Of a stretch of 27,421 bases of DNA, positions 1 through 6,869 are shown piece by piece (the first letter of the stretch is position 1; each line of letters begins with the position of its first letter). Location of the stretch: assembly GCA_002340095.1 (NCBI GenBank), contig DDKS01000028.1, positions 1 to 27,421 of the forward strand. Direction: 5' to 3'. A program made the position numbers and the translations under genes. The DNA comes from Betaproteobacteria bacterium UBA2592 (lineage in GTDB: Bacteria; Pseudomonadota; Gammaproteobacteria; Burkholderiales; Rhodocyclaceae). The notes under the pieces are model-generated. The model saw nothing but the letters and a program-made list of their open reading frames with translations, did not search any database and had not been told where the DNA came from.

Positions 1-96
1 GTCATTCGTGCGATTGCCCTGGGAAGTTCACTTAGGTCAAACGGCGCGGCGGATTTTCTGCTACCCTTGCTCGCCTTTTTGTCTGGTTGTTGATCG

Positions 97-1278
97 ATGT
101 CTGCCTCGCCGTCCCCTTTTCCGTTGCTGAAAGTCAAAAACAAGTCGCTCCTGCCCATCGTGCAGGGAGGTATGGGGGTCGGTATTTCCGCCCACAGACT
201 CGCAGGCGCCGTAGCCGCCGAGAATGCCGTGGGTACCGTGGCCAGTGTGGATTTGCGTCGCCATCACCCAGACCTGATGGAGCAGACATCCCGCATCAAG
301 GATCGGGAAGCCAACAAGCAGGCCATCTGGAAGGCCAACTGCATCGCCCTGGACCGGGAAATCCGCGGCGCTCGGGAAATCGCCCAGGGCCGGGGGCTGG
401 TCGCGGTGAACGTGATGCGCGCTGTGTCCCAGTATCAGGAATACGTGCGCCAGTCCTGCGAGTCCGGGGCTGATGCCATCGTGATGGGAGCGGGCCTGCC
501 CCTGGACCTGCCCGAACTGACCGCCGATTTTCCCCATGTGGCCTTGTTCCCCATTCTTTCCGATGTGCGCGGCGTGGTCCTGACCCTGAAGAAGTGGATG
601 CGCAAGGGCAGGCTGCCCGATGCCATCGTGATCGAGCATCCCGCCTATGCGGGCGGCCATCTCGGCGCCGCGAAGAAGGAAGAACTGGAGCACGAGCGCT
701 TCGACTTCGAGGTGGTGATTCCCGGGGTGCTGGAAGCTTTCAGGGAACTGGGCATCGAGTCCGAAAAAATTCCCCTGATCCCCGCCGGCGGCATCAACAG
801 CCACGAGAAGGTGCTGGAAATGTTCAAGCTGGGGGCTTCCGCCGTGCAATTGGGCACCGCCTTTGCCGTTTCCGAGGAAGGGGACGCCCACATCGAGTTC
901 AAGAAGATCCTGGCCGGTGCCAAGCGCGAGGACGTGGTGGAATTCATGAGCTGTGCCGGTCTGCCGGCTCGGGCCGTGCGCACCCCCTGGCTGGAAAAAT
1001 ACCTGGCCCGGGAGGAACACCTGATGAAGGCCGCCGAAACCAAGGACCACCAGTGCACCCTGGCCTGGGACTGCCTGGTGTCCTGCGGTCTGCGGGATGC
1101 CAATCCCAAGCACGGCCAGTTCTGCATTGACCACCAGCTGGCAGCTGCCGTGCGCGGCGACGTGCAGAAGGGCCTGTTCTTCCGGGGCAAGGCCAGCCTG
1201 CCGTTCGGTTCGGCGATCCGCCCGGTCCATGAACTGATCCACTACCTGCTCACCGGGGAAAAACCCCTGCTCGCATGA
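97..1278 (+). CDS. Nitronate monooxygenase family FMN oxidoreductase
   Basis: A 393-residue TIM-barrel flavoprotein of the nitronate monooxygenase/2-nitropropane dioxygenase family. These enzymes bind FMN and oxidise alkyl nitronates or act as NAD(P)H-dependent flavin or quinone reductases, so the substrate here is not certain. Seen: an N-terminal glycine-rich strand (IVQGGMGVGIS, 21-31), the AGGHLG segment (185-190) that carries the family's active-site His, and the phosphate-binding end of the barrel (IPAGGIN at 228-234, VQLGTAF at 250-256). The C-terminus adds a four-cysteine cluster, C320, C326, C330 and C343, of the kind that binds a metal or Fe-S cluster. The ATG at 97 has no obvious Shine-Dalgarno, but the barrel begins soon after it. 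The stop overlaps the next gene's ATG (ATGA), so it heads a three-gene operon. Family assignment is confident; the physiological reaction is not. Confidence 0.88.
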   Translation: MSASPSPFPLLKVKNKSLLPIVQGGMGVGISAHRLAGAVAAENAVGTVASVDLRRHHPDLMEQTSRIKDREANKQAIWKANCIALDREIRGAREIAQGRGLVAVNVMRAVSQYQEYVRQSCESGADAIVMGAGLPLDLPELTADFPHVALFPILSDVRGVVLTLKKWMRKGRLPDAIVIEHPAYAGGHLGAAKKEELEHERFDFEVVIPGVLEAFRELGIESEKIPLIPAGGINSHEKVLEMFKLGASAVQLGTAFAVSEEGDAHIEFKKILAGAKREDVVEFMSCAGLPARAVRTPWLEKYLAREEHLMKAAETKDHQCTLAWDCLVSCGLRDANPKHGQFCIDHQLAAAVRGDVQKGLFFRGKASLPFGSAIRPVHELIHYLLTGEKPLLA

Positions 1279-1907
1279 TTCCCGATTCCGGCACCACGCC
1301 CCGCTCCCTGGCTCATCGTTCGGCGGGCCAGGATCTGGTTCGCATCGTGCAGATCAACGAGGAAATCAAATCCATCGTTGCCGTGGCATTCAAGATCAAC
1401 ATCATGGCCTTGAATGCCATTTTTCTGGCCAAGCGGGCGGGCAGCACGGCCCTGGGATTCGGGGTGCTCTCCAACGAACTGCGCGTCTTTTCCCAGGACC
1501 TGAAGAATGCCATGGGCGGCCTGAGCGGCGTGATCCACAAGGCGGTATCGGATGTTTCCGTGCTGCTCCAGGATCAGCGCATGCTGCGACTCCTGCAGGA
1601 GGCCGAGGTGCGCAGCGGTGGCAATATCCGGGTCCGGGAGGCCCTGCGGGCCCGGTACGACAGAATGGAAGCCCACAGAGCGAACCTGGCGCTCCAGCGC
1701 CGCCAGTTGCAACTGGTGCTGGGCAACGTGGCCCAACTGGTTGAGCTGGGGGGGGTGCTGGCCAAGTCGGCCAAGATCGAGGCGGCTTATGGCCAAGCCT
1801 TTTCTTCCTCCCTCTCCCAGGTGTCCGGTGAATTTGACGGGGTGGTGGAAGAGATCCGCCGCTCCCTCGGCCATTTGAACAAATCCGAGTTCTTTTCCTC
1901 GAGGTAG
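1275..1907 (+). CDS. Soluble protein with chemoreceptor signalling-tip motif
   Basis: A 210-residue predicted cytosolic, mostly helical protein. Residues about 29-75 closely resemble the hairpin tip of methyl-accepting chemotaxis proteins: the string FKINIMALNAIFLAKRAG followed by GFGVLSNELR matches the classical pattern FQTNILALNAAVEAARAG...GFAVVA.EVR. In receptors this tip contacts CheA and CheW. Differences: the normally conserved Glu of the VEAARAG segment is Leu here, and there is no transmembrane helix, HAMP or ligand-binding domain. The rest is amphipathic helix suitable for coiled-coil packing. Its ATG overlaps the upstream stop, and it ends 5 nt before the ODP gene. ODP-type oxygen sensors are known partners of chemoreceptors, so a signalling or adaptor role coupled to the downstream protein is plausible but inferred. 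It could also be a degenerate receptor fragment, though the reading frame is intact. Confidence 0.75.
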   Translation: MIPDSGTTPRSLAHRSAGQDLVRIVQINEEIKSIVAVAFKINIMALNAIFLAKRAGSTALGFGVLSNELRVFSQDLKNAMGGLSGVIHKAVSDVSVLLQDQRMLRLLQEAEVRSGGNIRVREALRARYDRMEAHRANLALQRRQLQLVLGNVAQLVELGGVLAKSAKIEAAYGQAFSSSLSQVSGEFDGVVEEIRRSLGHLNKSEFFSSR

Positions 1908-1912
1908 GAACC

Positions 1913-2653
1913 ATGAAGGCGACTCAATGCTTCTTTCAGGATGGCGAGCACAAGTGGCTGGCCATTGTGCGCGACCCGGAGCGCCCCGATGCCCTGATCG
2001 ACACCAATGAGTACCTGGTTGCTTACAATGGTGCAGGTTTGCTGCTCGATCCCGGGGGCGCCGAGGTGTTTCCGGCGGTATTCTCCGCCCTTTCCGCCGA
2101 GTTTGATCCGGCCGCCCTGGCCGGGCTGTTCGCCTCCCATCAGGACCCGGACATCATTTCCTCCCTGGCCCTGTGGCTGGAGTTCAATCCCAAGCTACCC
2201 TGCTACGTGAGCTGGCTGTGGGCTTCCTTCATTCCCCATTTCGGGGGCAGTGCCGAGAGCTTCGTCTCCATTCCCGACGAGGGCATGGAGATCAACCTGA
2301 ATGGATTGCCGCTCCAGGCGGTGCCGGCCCATTACCTGCATTCCTCGGGGAACTTTCACCTCTACGACGCCCGGGCCAGGGTGCTGTTCTCCGGCGACGT
2401 GGGGGCGGCCCTGCTGCCCTCCAAGACGGATGGCCTGTTCGTGGAGAATTTCGACGCCCACATCCGTCACGCAGAAGCCTTTCACCGCCGCTGGATGGGT
2501 TCGAACGAGGCCAAGCGGGCCTGGTGCGAGCGGGTGTCGCGCCTCTCCATCGACATGCTCTGTCCCCAGCACGGCGCCATCTACCAGGGGCCGGACGTGG
2601 AGCGCTTCATCAACTGGTTCGACGGGCTCCGCGTCGGGGTGGCGGTGGGCTGA
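1913..2653 (+). CDS. ODP-type oxygen-binding di-iron protein (MBL fold)
   Basis: A 246-residue metallo-beta-lactamase-fold protein resembling the di-iron domain of flavodiiron proteins without the flavodoxin part, the arrangement called ODP (oxygen-binding di-iron protein). Candidate metal ligands read in order: H76-x-D78-x-D80 (HQDPD), H140 or H143 (VPAHYLHSSG), D162 (FSGDVG) and H220 (CPQHGAIYQG). The second His of the flavodiiron HxExDH motif is Ile here. Known family roles are O2 or NO binding or reduction; in Treponema an ODP works as an oxygen sensor for chemotaxis. The preceding gene encodes a chemoreceptor-tip protein 5 nt upstream, which supports a sensory role here (inference). A purine-rich AGGTAGGA precedes the ATG. 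It is the last gene before a hairpin-plus-T-run terminator. A reductase role is less likely because no flavodoxin or rubredoxin domain is visible. Confidence 0.85.
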   Translation: MKATQCFFQDGEHKWLAIVRDPERPDALIDTNEYLVAYNGAGLLLDPGGAEVFPAVFSALSAEFDPAALAGLFASHQDPDIISSLALWLEFNPKLPCYVSWLWASFIPHFGGSAESFVSIPDEGMEINLNGLPLQAVPAHYLHSSGNFHLYDARARVLFSGDVGAALLPSKTDGLFVENFDAHIRHAEAFHRRWMGSNEAKRAWCERVSRLSIDMLCPQHGAIYQGPDVERFINWFDGLRVGVAVG

Positions 2654-2663
2654 AGCCCCCGTC

Positions 2664-2685
2664 CGGGACGGTTTGTCCCGTTTTT
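2664..2685 (+). terminator. Rho-independent terminator after the ODP gene
   Basis: Stem CGGGAC/GTCCCG (2664-2669 and 2675-2680) with a GGTTT loop is followed directly by five T (2681-2685). It lies 10 nt after the ODP stop codon and closes the 97-2653 operon. The last two T also form the first bases of the FNR box of the next gene. Confidence 0.8.
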
Positions 2686-2697
2686 GATGGTCATCAA
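2684..2697 (+). promoter_or_regulatory. FNR/DNR-family operator upstream of nnrS
   Basis: TTGAT-GGTC-ATCAA is a perfect match to the symmetric TTGAT-N4-ATCAA box used by FNR and the related NO-responsive regulators DNR and NnrR. A candidate -10 (GAGAAT, 2721-2726) begins 23 nt after the box, close to the 22-nt gap of class II FNR-activated promoters. This predicts transcription from about 2732. The box sequence is seen directly; which regulator binds is inferred. Confidence 0.75.
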
Positions 2698-2778
2698 TGA
2701 TCTCCCCCGGCAACCGCGGGGAGAATGCCTCCCGGTTGCGGCGCCCGTCTGGCGCCCCGGTTCCGGAGTGCTGTCCCC

Positions 2779-3963
2779 ATGTGGTCCCACGTCTTCTTTG
2801 CCGCCCCCCATCGTGTCTTCTTCGCCGGCGGCCTCGGCCAGGCCCTGCTGGCCTTGCTCTTCTGGGGCATTGAATTGACCGGTCGCCAGGCCGGCTGGAT
2901 GCTGCCCTGGCCGGTGCCGGCCACCTGGCTGCATGCAGGCATGATGCTGTACGGCATCTTTCCCTGGTTCATCCTCGGTTTCCTCATGACGGCCCTGCCC
3001 AAGTGGATGGCTCATCCTCCCCTGAAGCGAAGCGAGTACCTGCCTTCCTTCCTGCTCATGGCCGTTGGGACGGTGGCCTGTTGGCTGGGCTTGGGCTGGC
3101 CTGGGCTGCTGATGCCCGCCACCCTGGCTGTGGCGTTGGGGCTCTTGCTGGCCGTGGCCGTGTTGCTACGTGTCACCTTCCGGGGCCAAGGCGGCAGGGT
3201 GCATGCGCTGCTGGTGCTGGCCACCCTGGCGCTGGGTGCGCTGGGGCTGGGGTTGCATGGTCTGGCACTGGGGCGCATGGAAGCGGCCTTGCAGGGCGTG
3301 GCGGTCATCCTGGGAATCTGGTGCTTCCTGCTGCCCCTGTTTTACATCGTGCTGCACCGGATGCTGCCCTTCTTCACGGCTGCCGTGCTTCCCGGGTTTG
3401 AGGCCTGGCGGCCCCATGGGGTGCTTTATTTGATGCTGCTCTGTCTGGCCGGGCATGGCGTCCTGCAATTGCTGGGGCTGCCCACCTGGCCGGTGGATCT
3501 GGGGGCGGCGGGGCTGGCCTGGTACTGCCTGGTGCGCTGGGGTTTTCTCCAGGCGCTCAGGGTGCCCATGCTGGCCATGCTGCACGGGGGCTGGCTGTGG
3601 GCCTGCCTTGGCCTGAGCCTGTACGCCCTGCAGTCCCTGCTGGCCGCCGCCGGAGTGGCCTGGGGCGGACTGGCACCCCTGCACGTGCTGGGGCTGGGTT
3701 GCTTCGCCTCGATCCTGCTGGGCATGGGCACCCGGGTGACCCGGGGCCATTCGGGCCGCCCCATCGTCGGGGACCGCTGGGGCTGGCGCTGCTTCCTGAT
3801 CCTGCAGCCTGCCGTGCTGCTCAGGCTGCTGGGGGAGTTCCAGCCCCTGGGAGGCAATGTGAATCTGTTGGCGGTGCTGGTGGCGGGAGCGGCTTTCCTG
3901 GTCTGGGGGCTGGTGCATGGCCCCATGTATTTCCGGCCCCGGCCCGACGGCATGGAGGGTTGA
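2779..3963 (+). CDS. nnrS: NnrS family membrane protein
   Basis: A 394-residue polytopic inner-membrane protein, with about 12 hydrophobic segments judged by eye. It begins with the typical NnrS opening MWSHVFFAAPHRVFFAGG. NnrS is a haem- and copper-containing protein that relieves nitric oxide and nitrosative stress and is normally controlled by NO-responsive FNR-family regulators. Another family feature seen is the His- and Arg-rich loop GMGTRVTRGHSGRP. The reading frame is open from an ATG at 2725, but I chose 2779: it matches the family start, has GGAG 10 nt upstream, and the promoter predicted from the FNR box would start transcription at about 2732, after the earlier ATG. The stop is 3 nt before the sirB2-like gene, so the two are very probably co-transcribed. 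Confidence 0.92.
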   Translation: MWSHVFFAAPHRVFFAGGLGQALLALLFWGIELTGRQAGWMLPWPVPATWLHAGMMLYGIFPWFILGFLMTALPKWMAHPPLKRSEYLPSFLLMAVGTVACWLGLGWPGLLMPATLAVALGLLLAVAVLLRVTFRGQGGRVHALLVLATLALGALGLGLHGLALGRMEAALQGVAVILGIWCFLLPLFYIVLHRMLPFFTAAVLPGFEAWRPHGVLYLMLLCLAGHGVLQLLGLPTWPVDLGAAGLAWYCLVRWGFLQALRVPMLAMLHGGWLWACLGLSLYALQSLLAAAGVAWGGLAPLHVLGLGCFASILLGMGTRVTRGHSGRPIVGDRWGWRCFLILQPAVLLRLLGEFQPLGGNVNLLAVLVAGAAFLVWGLVHGPMYFRPRPDGMEG

Positions 3964-3966
3964 GGC

Positions 3967-4347
3967 ATGTATCCGGTCCTGAAGCACATCCATCTGACTT
4001 GTGTGCTCCTGAGCGGCTTGGGCTTCCTGCTGCGGGGATACTGGCGGTTCGTGGCGCCTTGGCGTCTGGAGCGCGGGTGGGTGCGGTGGCTGCCCCACGG
4101 GGTGGATACGCTGCTGCTGGTCTCGGCACTGATGATGGTCTGGATGAGCGGCCAGTATCCCTTCGTGCAGCCCTGGCTCACCGCCAAGGTGCTGGCCCTG
4201 CTCGCCTACATCGTGTGCGGCAGCCTGGCCCTGAAGCGGGCCAGGACGGTTCCGGGGCGGGGGCTGGCTTTCGTGCTCGCGGTTTGCAGCTTTGCCTATA
4301 TCGTCAGCGTGGCCCTGACCCGTCGGCCCATGCCCTGGGCAGCCTGA
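3967..4347 (+). CDS. SirB2 family small membrane protein
   Basis: A 126-residue protein with four hydrophobic segments and the SirB2-like opening MYPVLKHIHLTCVLLSGLGF, including the paired His-x-His of the first helix. Other visible landmarks are PHGVDTLLLVSAL and WLTAKVLALLAYIVCGSLALK. The biochemical role of SirB2 proteins is poorly known; the name comes from a Salmonella invasion regulator locus. GGAGGG overlapping the end of nnrS serves as ribosome binding site, and the 3-nt spacing makes it the second gene of the nnrS operon. In this setting it may support respiration or NO tolerance, which is inference from position only. Its last 44 bp overlap the 3' end of the convergent exonuclease gene. 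Confidence 0.87.
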   Translation: MYPVLKHIHLTCVLLSGLGFLLRGYWRFVAPWRLERGWVRWLPHGVDTLLLVSALMMVWMSGQYPFVQPWLTAKVLALLAYIVCGSLALKRARTVPGRGLAFVLAVCSFAYIVSVALTRRPMPWAA

Positions 4348-5698
4348 GCGGCTCGAACCGGCTCAGCTGGCGCACCAGCAGGCGGTAGATGTCCTTGTCG
4401 AAGGCGGGGCGGACACCCGGTTCCAGCAGGGCAGGGATGTCGCTTTCGTTGCGGAGGCTGCCCAGGTAGCGCCAGGCGTCGACCAGATGGACGGTGCCGC
4501 CTTCCCGCAGCAGGGCAGGGCCCGGGTAGGGCCAGGGCTGGAGTCGCAGGCGGCTGAGGGCGCCGATCAGCCGCATGCTGTGCTGGGCCGGGGTTTCCCG
4601 GCCGAGGCAGGCCCCTTTGCAACGCTTGGCCGGAATGCCGCTGCAGGGTTTGCCGGGGGCGGTCTGCTCCAGCCCCAGCAGGGTGTCGCACAGGCGTTGT
4701 TCTGCTGCCAGGGTGCGTAGGGTTTCCAGGGCTTCGCGCGGGGTCTTGAAAAGGCCGTAGCAGGGGGCGTCGAGGCTGAAGTCGATGTGGTGGGCTTGGG
4801 CCAGGCGGGGTTTCAGCCAGCCGTCGCCCAGATCGTCCAGTTGCCAGGTGAGCAGGGCAGGGCTCTGTTTCAGGTGGCGGTTGTGGCGCGGCTGCAAGTC
4901 CTTGACCAGGCGCGCTTCGAGTAGTTGGGCACCGATCTCGCCCGGACATTCCTGCCAGTCCACGCGGCGGATTTCCTGCGTCATGCGGACATCCCGGGGG
5001 CTGCCGAAATGGCTGAGGATCCGCTTGCGCATGTCCCTGGCCCGGCCCACGTAGAGGGCCTGACCGTCGAGGCCGAAGAAACTGTACACCCCGGCGGCTT
5101 CCGGCAGATCCTCGATGGCCTCGGGCTCCAGGTGGGGGGGCAGCTGTGGTGGCGAGAACTGGTGAGCCATGGCCGCAGCGATGGCGACAGGGCCGGGGTC
5201 CTGCTGGATGGCCTGCCAGAATTGATGGATCAGGCTGGCGTCGGACAGGGCCCGGTGGCGGGAGGGAGCGACAAGCCCGTGCCGCTGCATCAGGGCATCG
5301 AGGTTGTGCTTCCCCTGCTCCGGGAACAGCTTGCGGGAAAGCTTCACCGTGCACAGGGTGGGCGCCCGGAAGTGCAGCCCGGCGCGGGCGAATTCCTGCT
5401 TGAGGAAGCCATAGTCGAAACGGGCGTTGTGGGCGATGAACAGCCGGCCCTGGAGCCTGGCCAGGACCGCTTGCGCCAGCCCTTCGAAGCTGGGGGCTGC
5501 GGCCACCATGGCGTTGCTGATGCCGGTCAGGCCGGTGATGAAGGGGCTGATCTCCACGCCCGGGTTCACCAGGCTGCTCCAGGTTTCCACCCGTTCTCCA
5601 TCCACCAGAACCATGCCGATCTCGGTGATGCGGTCAGCGAGGGGATTGGCTCCGGTGGTCTCCAGGTCCACGAAGGCGAGGCGGCTCGGAATTTCCAT
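4304..5698 (-). CDS. DEDDh exonuclease fused to GIY-YIG nuclease (Cho-like)
   Basis: A 464-residue two-nuclease fusion. Residues about 6-165 are a DnaQ/PolC-type 3'-5' exonuclease of the DEDDh class: D11 and E13 (VDLETTG), D95 (HNARFDYGF), H148 and D153 (RHRALSDA). Residues about 203-275 are a GIY-YIG nuclease like the UvrC N-terminus and Cho: GVY at 203-205, YVG at 216-218, arginines at 224-226, and E261 in LLEARLVKDLQPRHN. The remaining ~190 residues hold a cysteine-bearing segment (CDTLLGLEQTAPGKPCSGIPAKRCKGACLG) that resembles UvrC/Cho-type proteins. Such fusions are usually annotated as polymerase III epsilon-like exonucleases; a role in excising or trimming damaged DNA is likely but not shown here. 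The true replicative epsilon subunit lacks the GIY-YIG part. It converges on and overlaps the sirB2-like gene by 44 bp. Confidence 0.9.
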   Translation of the reverse strand: MEIPSRLAFVDLETTGANPLADRITEIGMVLVDGERVETWSSLVNPGVEISPFITGLTGISNAMVAAAPSFEGLAQAVLARLQGRLFIAHNARFDYGFLKQEFARAGLHFRAPTLCTVKLSRKLFPEQGKHNLDALMQRHGLVAPSRHRALSDASLIHQFWQAIQQDPGPVAIAAAMAHQFSPPQLPPHLEPEAIEDLPEAAGVYSFFGLDGQALYVGRARDMRKRILSHFGSPRDVRMTQEIRRVDWQECPGEIGAQLLEARLVKDLQPRHNRHLKQSPALLTWQLDDLGDGWLKPRLAQAHHIDFSLDAPCYGLFKTPREALETLRTLAAEQRLCDTLLGLEQTAPGKPCSGIPAKRCKGACLGRETPAQHSMRLIGALSRLRLQPWPYPGPALLREGGTVHLVDAWRYLGSLRNESDIPALLEPGVRPAFDKDIYRLLVRQLSRFEPLRLPRAWADGSGPR

Positions 5699-5774
5699 GA
5701 CAAAGGGTCGGGCGGGCGAGGCAGCGGGGGGCTATAGTGAAAAGTAGTGACGACTGAACCGGAAGGAGAACATC

Positions 5775-5978
5775 ATGGGTGGCTTCGACGTTCATTTCGC
5801 CCCCTGCCCGGCGGTGGGGGAGATGGTCATCACCGACCAGACCCAGCAGGAGTGCGCCCGGGAGCATGACTGCCCGGCGGGTCGCAAGTGTCCCCTGGAG
5901 GGGGGATTTGCCGAGATTTCCGGCCTGGTGGAGGCGCTTCCGCCCGGGCTGCATGTCCAGGCGGCGCCGCCTCGCTGA
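5775..5978 (+). CDS. Small four-cysteine protein, function unknown
   Basis: A 67-residue protein that I do not recognise. It has a good ribosome binding site (GGAAGGAG ending 7 nt before the ATG), which argues that it is real. Cysteines lie at C11, C27, C33 and C39, the last three spaced C-x5-C-x5-C (ECAREHDCPAGRKC), and His32 is close by; this would suit binding of a metal or small cluster. There is no signal peptide or membrane helix. It stands alone between the divergent exonuclease gene and the convergent suhB, whose stop is only 2 bp away. A TATAGT at 5733-5738 could be a -10 element, but no matching -35 is evident. Confidence 0.7.
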   Translation: MGGFDVHFAPCPAVGEMVITDQTQQECAREHDCPAGRKCPLEGGFAEISGLVEALPPGLHVQAAPPR

Positions 5979-5980
5979 CA

Positions 5981-6790
5981 TCAGGCTTGCAGGTTGCCCG
6001 TGCGGTGGGCTTGAACGATCTGCAGCAGGGGCAGGAAGACCTTGGGCGTGCCGGCTACCAGGTTGCCTGTGGTCAGGTAGTCCGCCTCGCCGGACAGGTC
6101 GCTGACCAGGCCGCCGGCTTCGGTGATGAGCAGGCTGCCGGCAGCCATGTCCCAGGGGGAGAGGCCGAACTCCCAGAAACCGTCCAGGCGGCCGGCCGCC
6201 ACATAGGCCAGGTCCAGGGAGGCGGCCCCGGGCCGGCGCAGGCCGGCCGTCTTCTGGGTCAGCTCCTGGAAAATGGCCATGTAGGATGCAGCATGGTCGA
6301 ACACGCGGTAGGGGAAGCCGGTGCCAATCAAGGCTTCTTGCAGGCGGATACGCCGGGAAACCCGGATGCGCCGCTCGTTGAGGAAGGCTCCGGCGCCCTT
6401 GCTGGCGGTGAAAAGTTCGTTGCGGTTGGGGTCGTACACCACTGCATGTTCAACCTGGTTGCCCTTGGCCAGGGCGATGGAGATGGCGTACTGGGGAAAG
6501 CCGTGGATGAAGTTGGTGGTGCCATCCAGGGGATCGATGATCCAGCGGTATTCCGAGTTACCGCTCCGGCCCGGGGTCTGGCCGGACTCCTCTGCTAGAA
6601 TCCCGTAGTCAGGATAGGCATCCTTCAGCACTTCGATGATGGCCGCCTCGGCGGCCTTGTCCACCTCCGTGACGAAATCATTGGGCTGCTTGCTCTGGAC
6701 CTGGAGCAGGCCGAGGTCCAGGGAGGCACGGTTGATGATCTGGCTGGCGCGGCGTGCGGCCTTGGTGGCGATGTTGATGGCTGGATGCAT
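5981..6790 (-). CDS. suhB: Inositol-1-monophosphatase SuhB
   Basis: A 269-residue member of the inositol monophosphatase family, which hydrolyses inositol phosphates with Mg2+; in E. coli SuhB is also part of the rRNA transcription antitermination complex. Metal-site motifs are complete: EES in GILAEESGQ, the DPLDGTTNFIHGFPQYAISIAL signature, and the C-terminal SPWDMAAGSLLITEAGG. The frame stays open upstream to 6904, but that extension would cover the shared intergenic region with trmJ; the ATG at 6790 gives the usual family start MHPAINIATKAARRA. It is divergent from trmJ with 79 bp between starts; suhB and trmJ are also neighbours in E. coli. Confidence 0.95.
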   Translation of the reverse strand: MHPAINIATKAARRASQIINRASLDLGLLQVQSKQPNDFVTEVDKAAEAAIIEVLKDAYPDYGILAEESGQTPGRSGNSEYRWIIDPLDGTTNFIHGFPQYAISIALAKGNQVEHAVVYDPNRNELFTASKGAGAFLNERRIRVSRRIRLQEALIGTGFPYRVFDHAASYMAIFQELTQKTAGLRRPGAASLDLAYVAAGRLDGFWEFGLSPWDMAAGSLLITEAGGLVSDLSGEADYLTTGNLVAGTPKVFLPLLQIVQAHRTGNLQA

Positions 6791-6869
6791 GCTGAGAAAG
6801 AACCCCGGGGCGGCGCGGCCGGCATGGTCAGGCCGCCCGTATTGTTTTCGACGAAACCGCCATTTTAAT

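Noticed and set aside
61..1242. Long minus-strand frame opposite the nitronate monooxygenase gene.
   Set aside because: Mirror image of a clear family member in codon phase; composition is His/Gly/Gln-rich and no motif is seen.
5219..5232. TTGAT-GGAT-CAGG inside the exonuclease gene as a second FNR box.
   Set aside because: The second half-site does not match ATCAA, and the position is within coding sequence, away from any gene start.
6636..6869. In-frame upstream extension of trmJ.
   Set aside because: It runs antisense through suhB and across the divergent promoter region; TrmJ proteins begin at the equivalent of the ATG at 6870.
6842..6869. TTGTTT-N16-TTTAAT as a promoter for trmJ.
   Set aside because: The predicted start of transcription would fall inside trmJ after its ATG, so it cannot produce the full protein.
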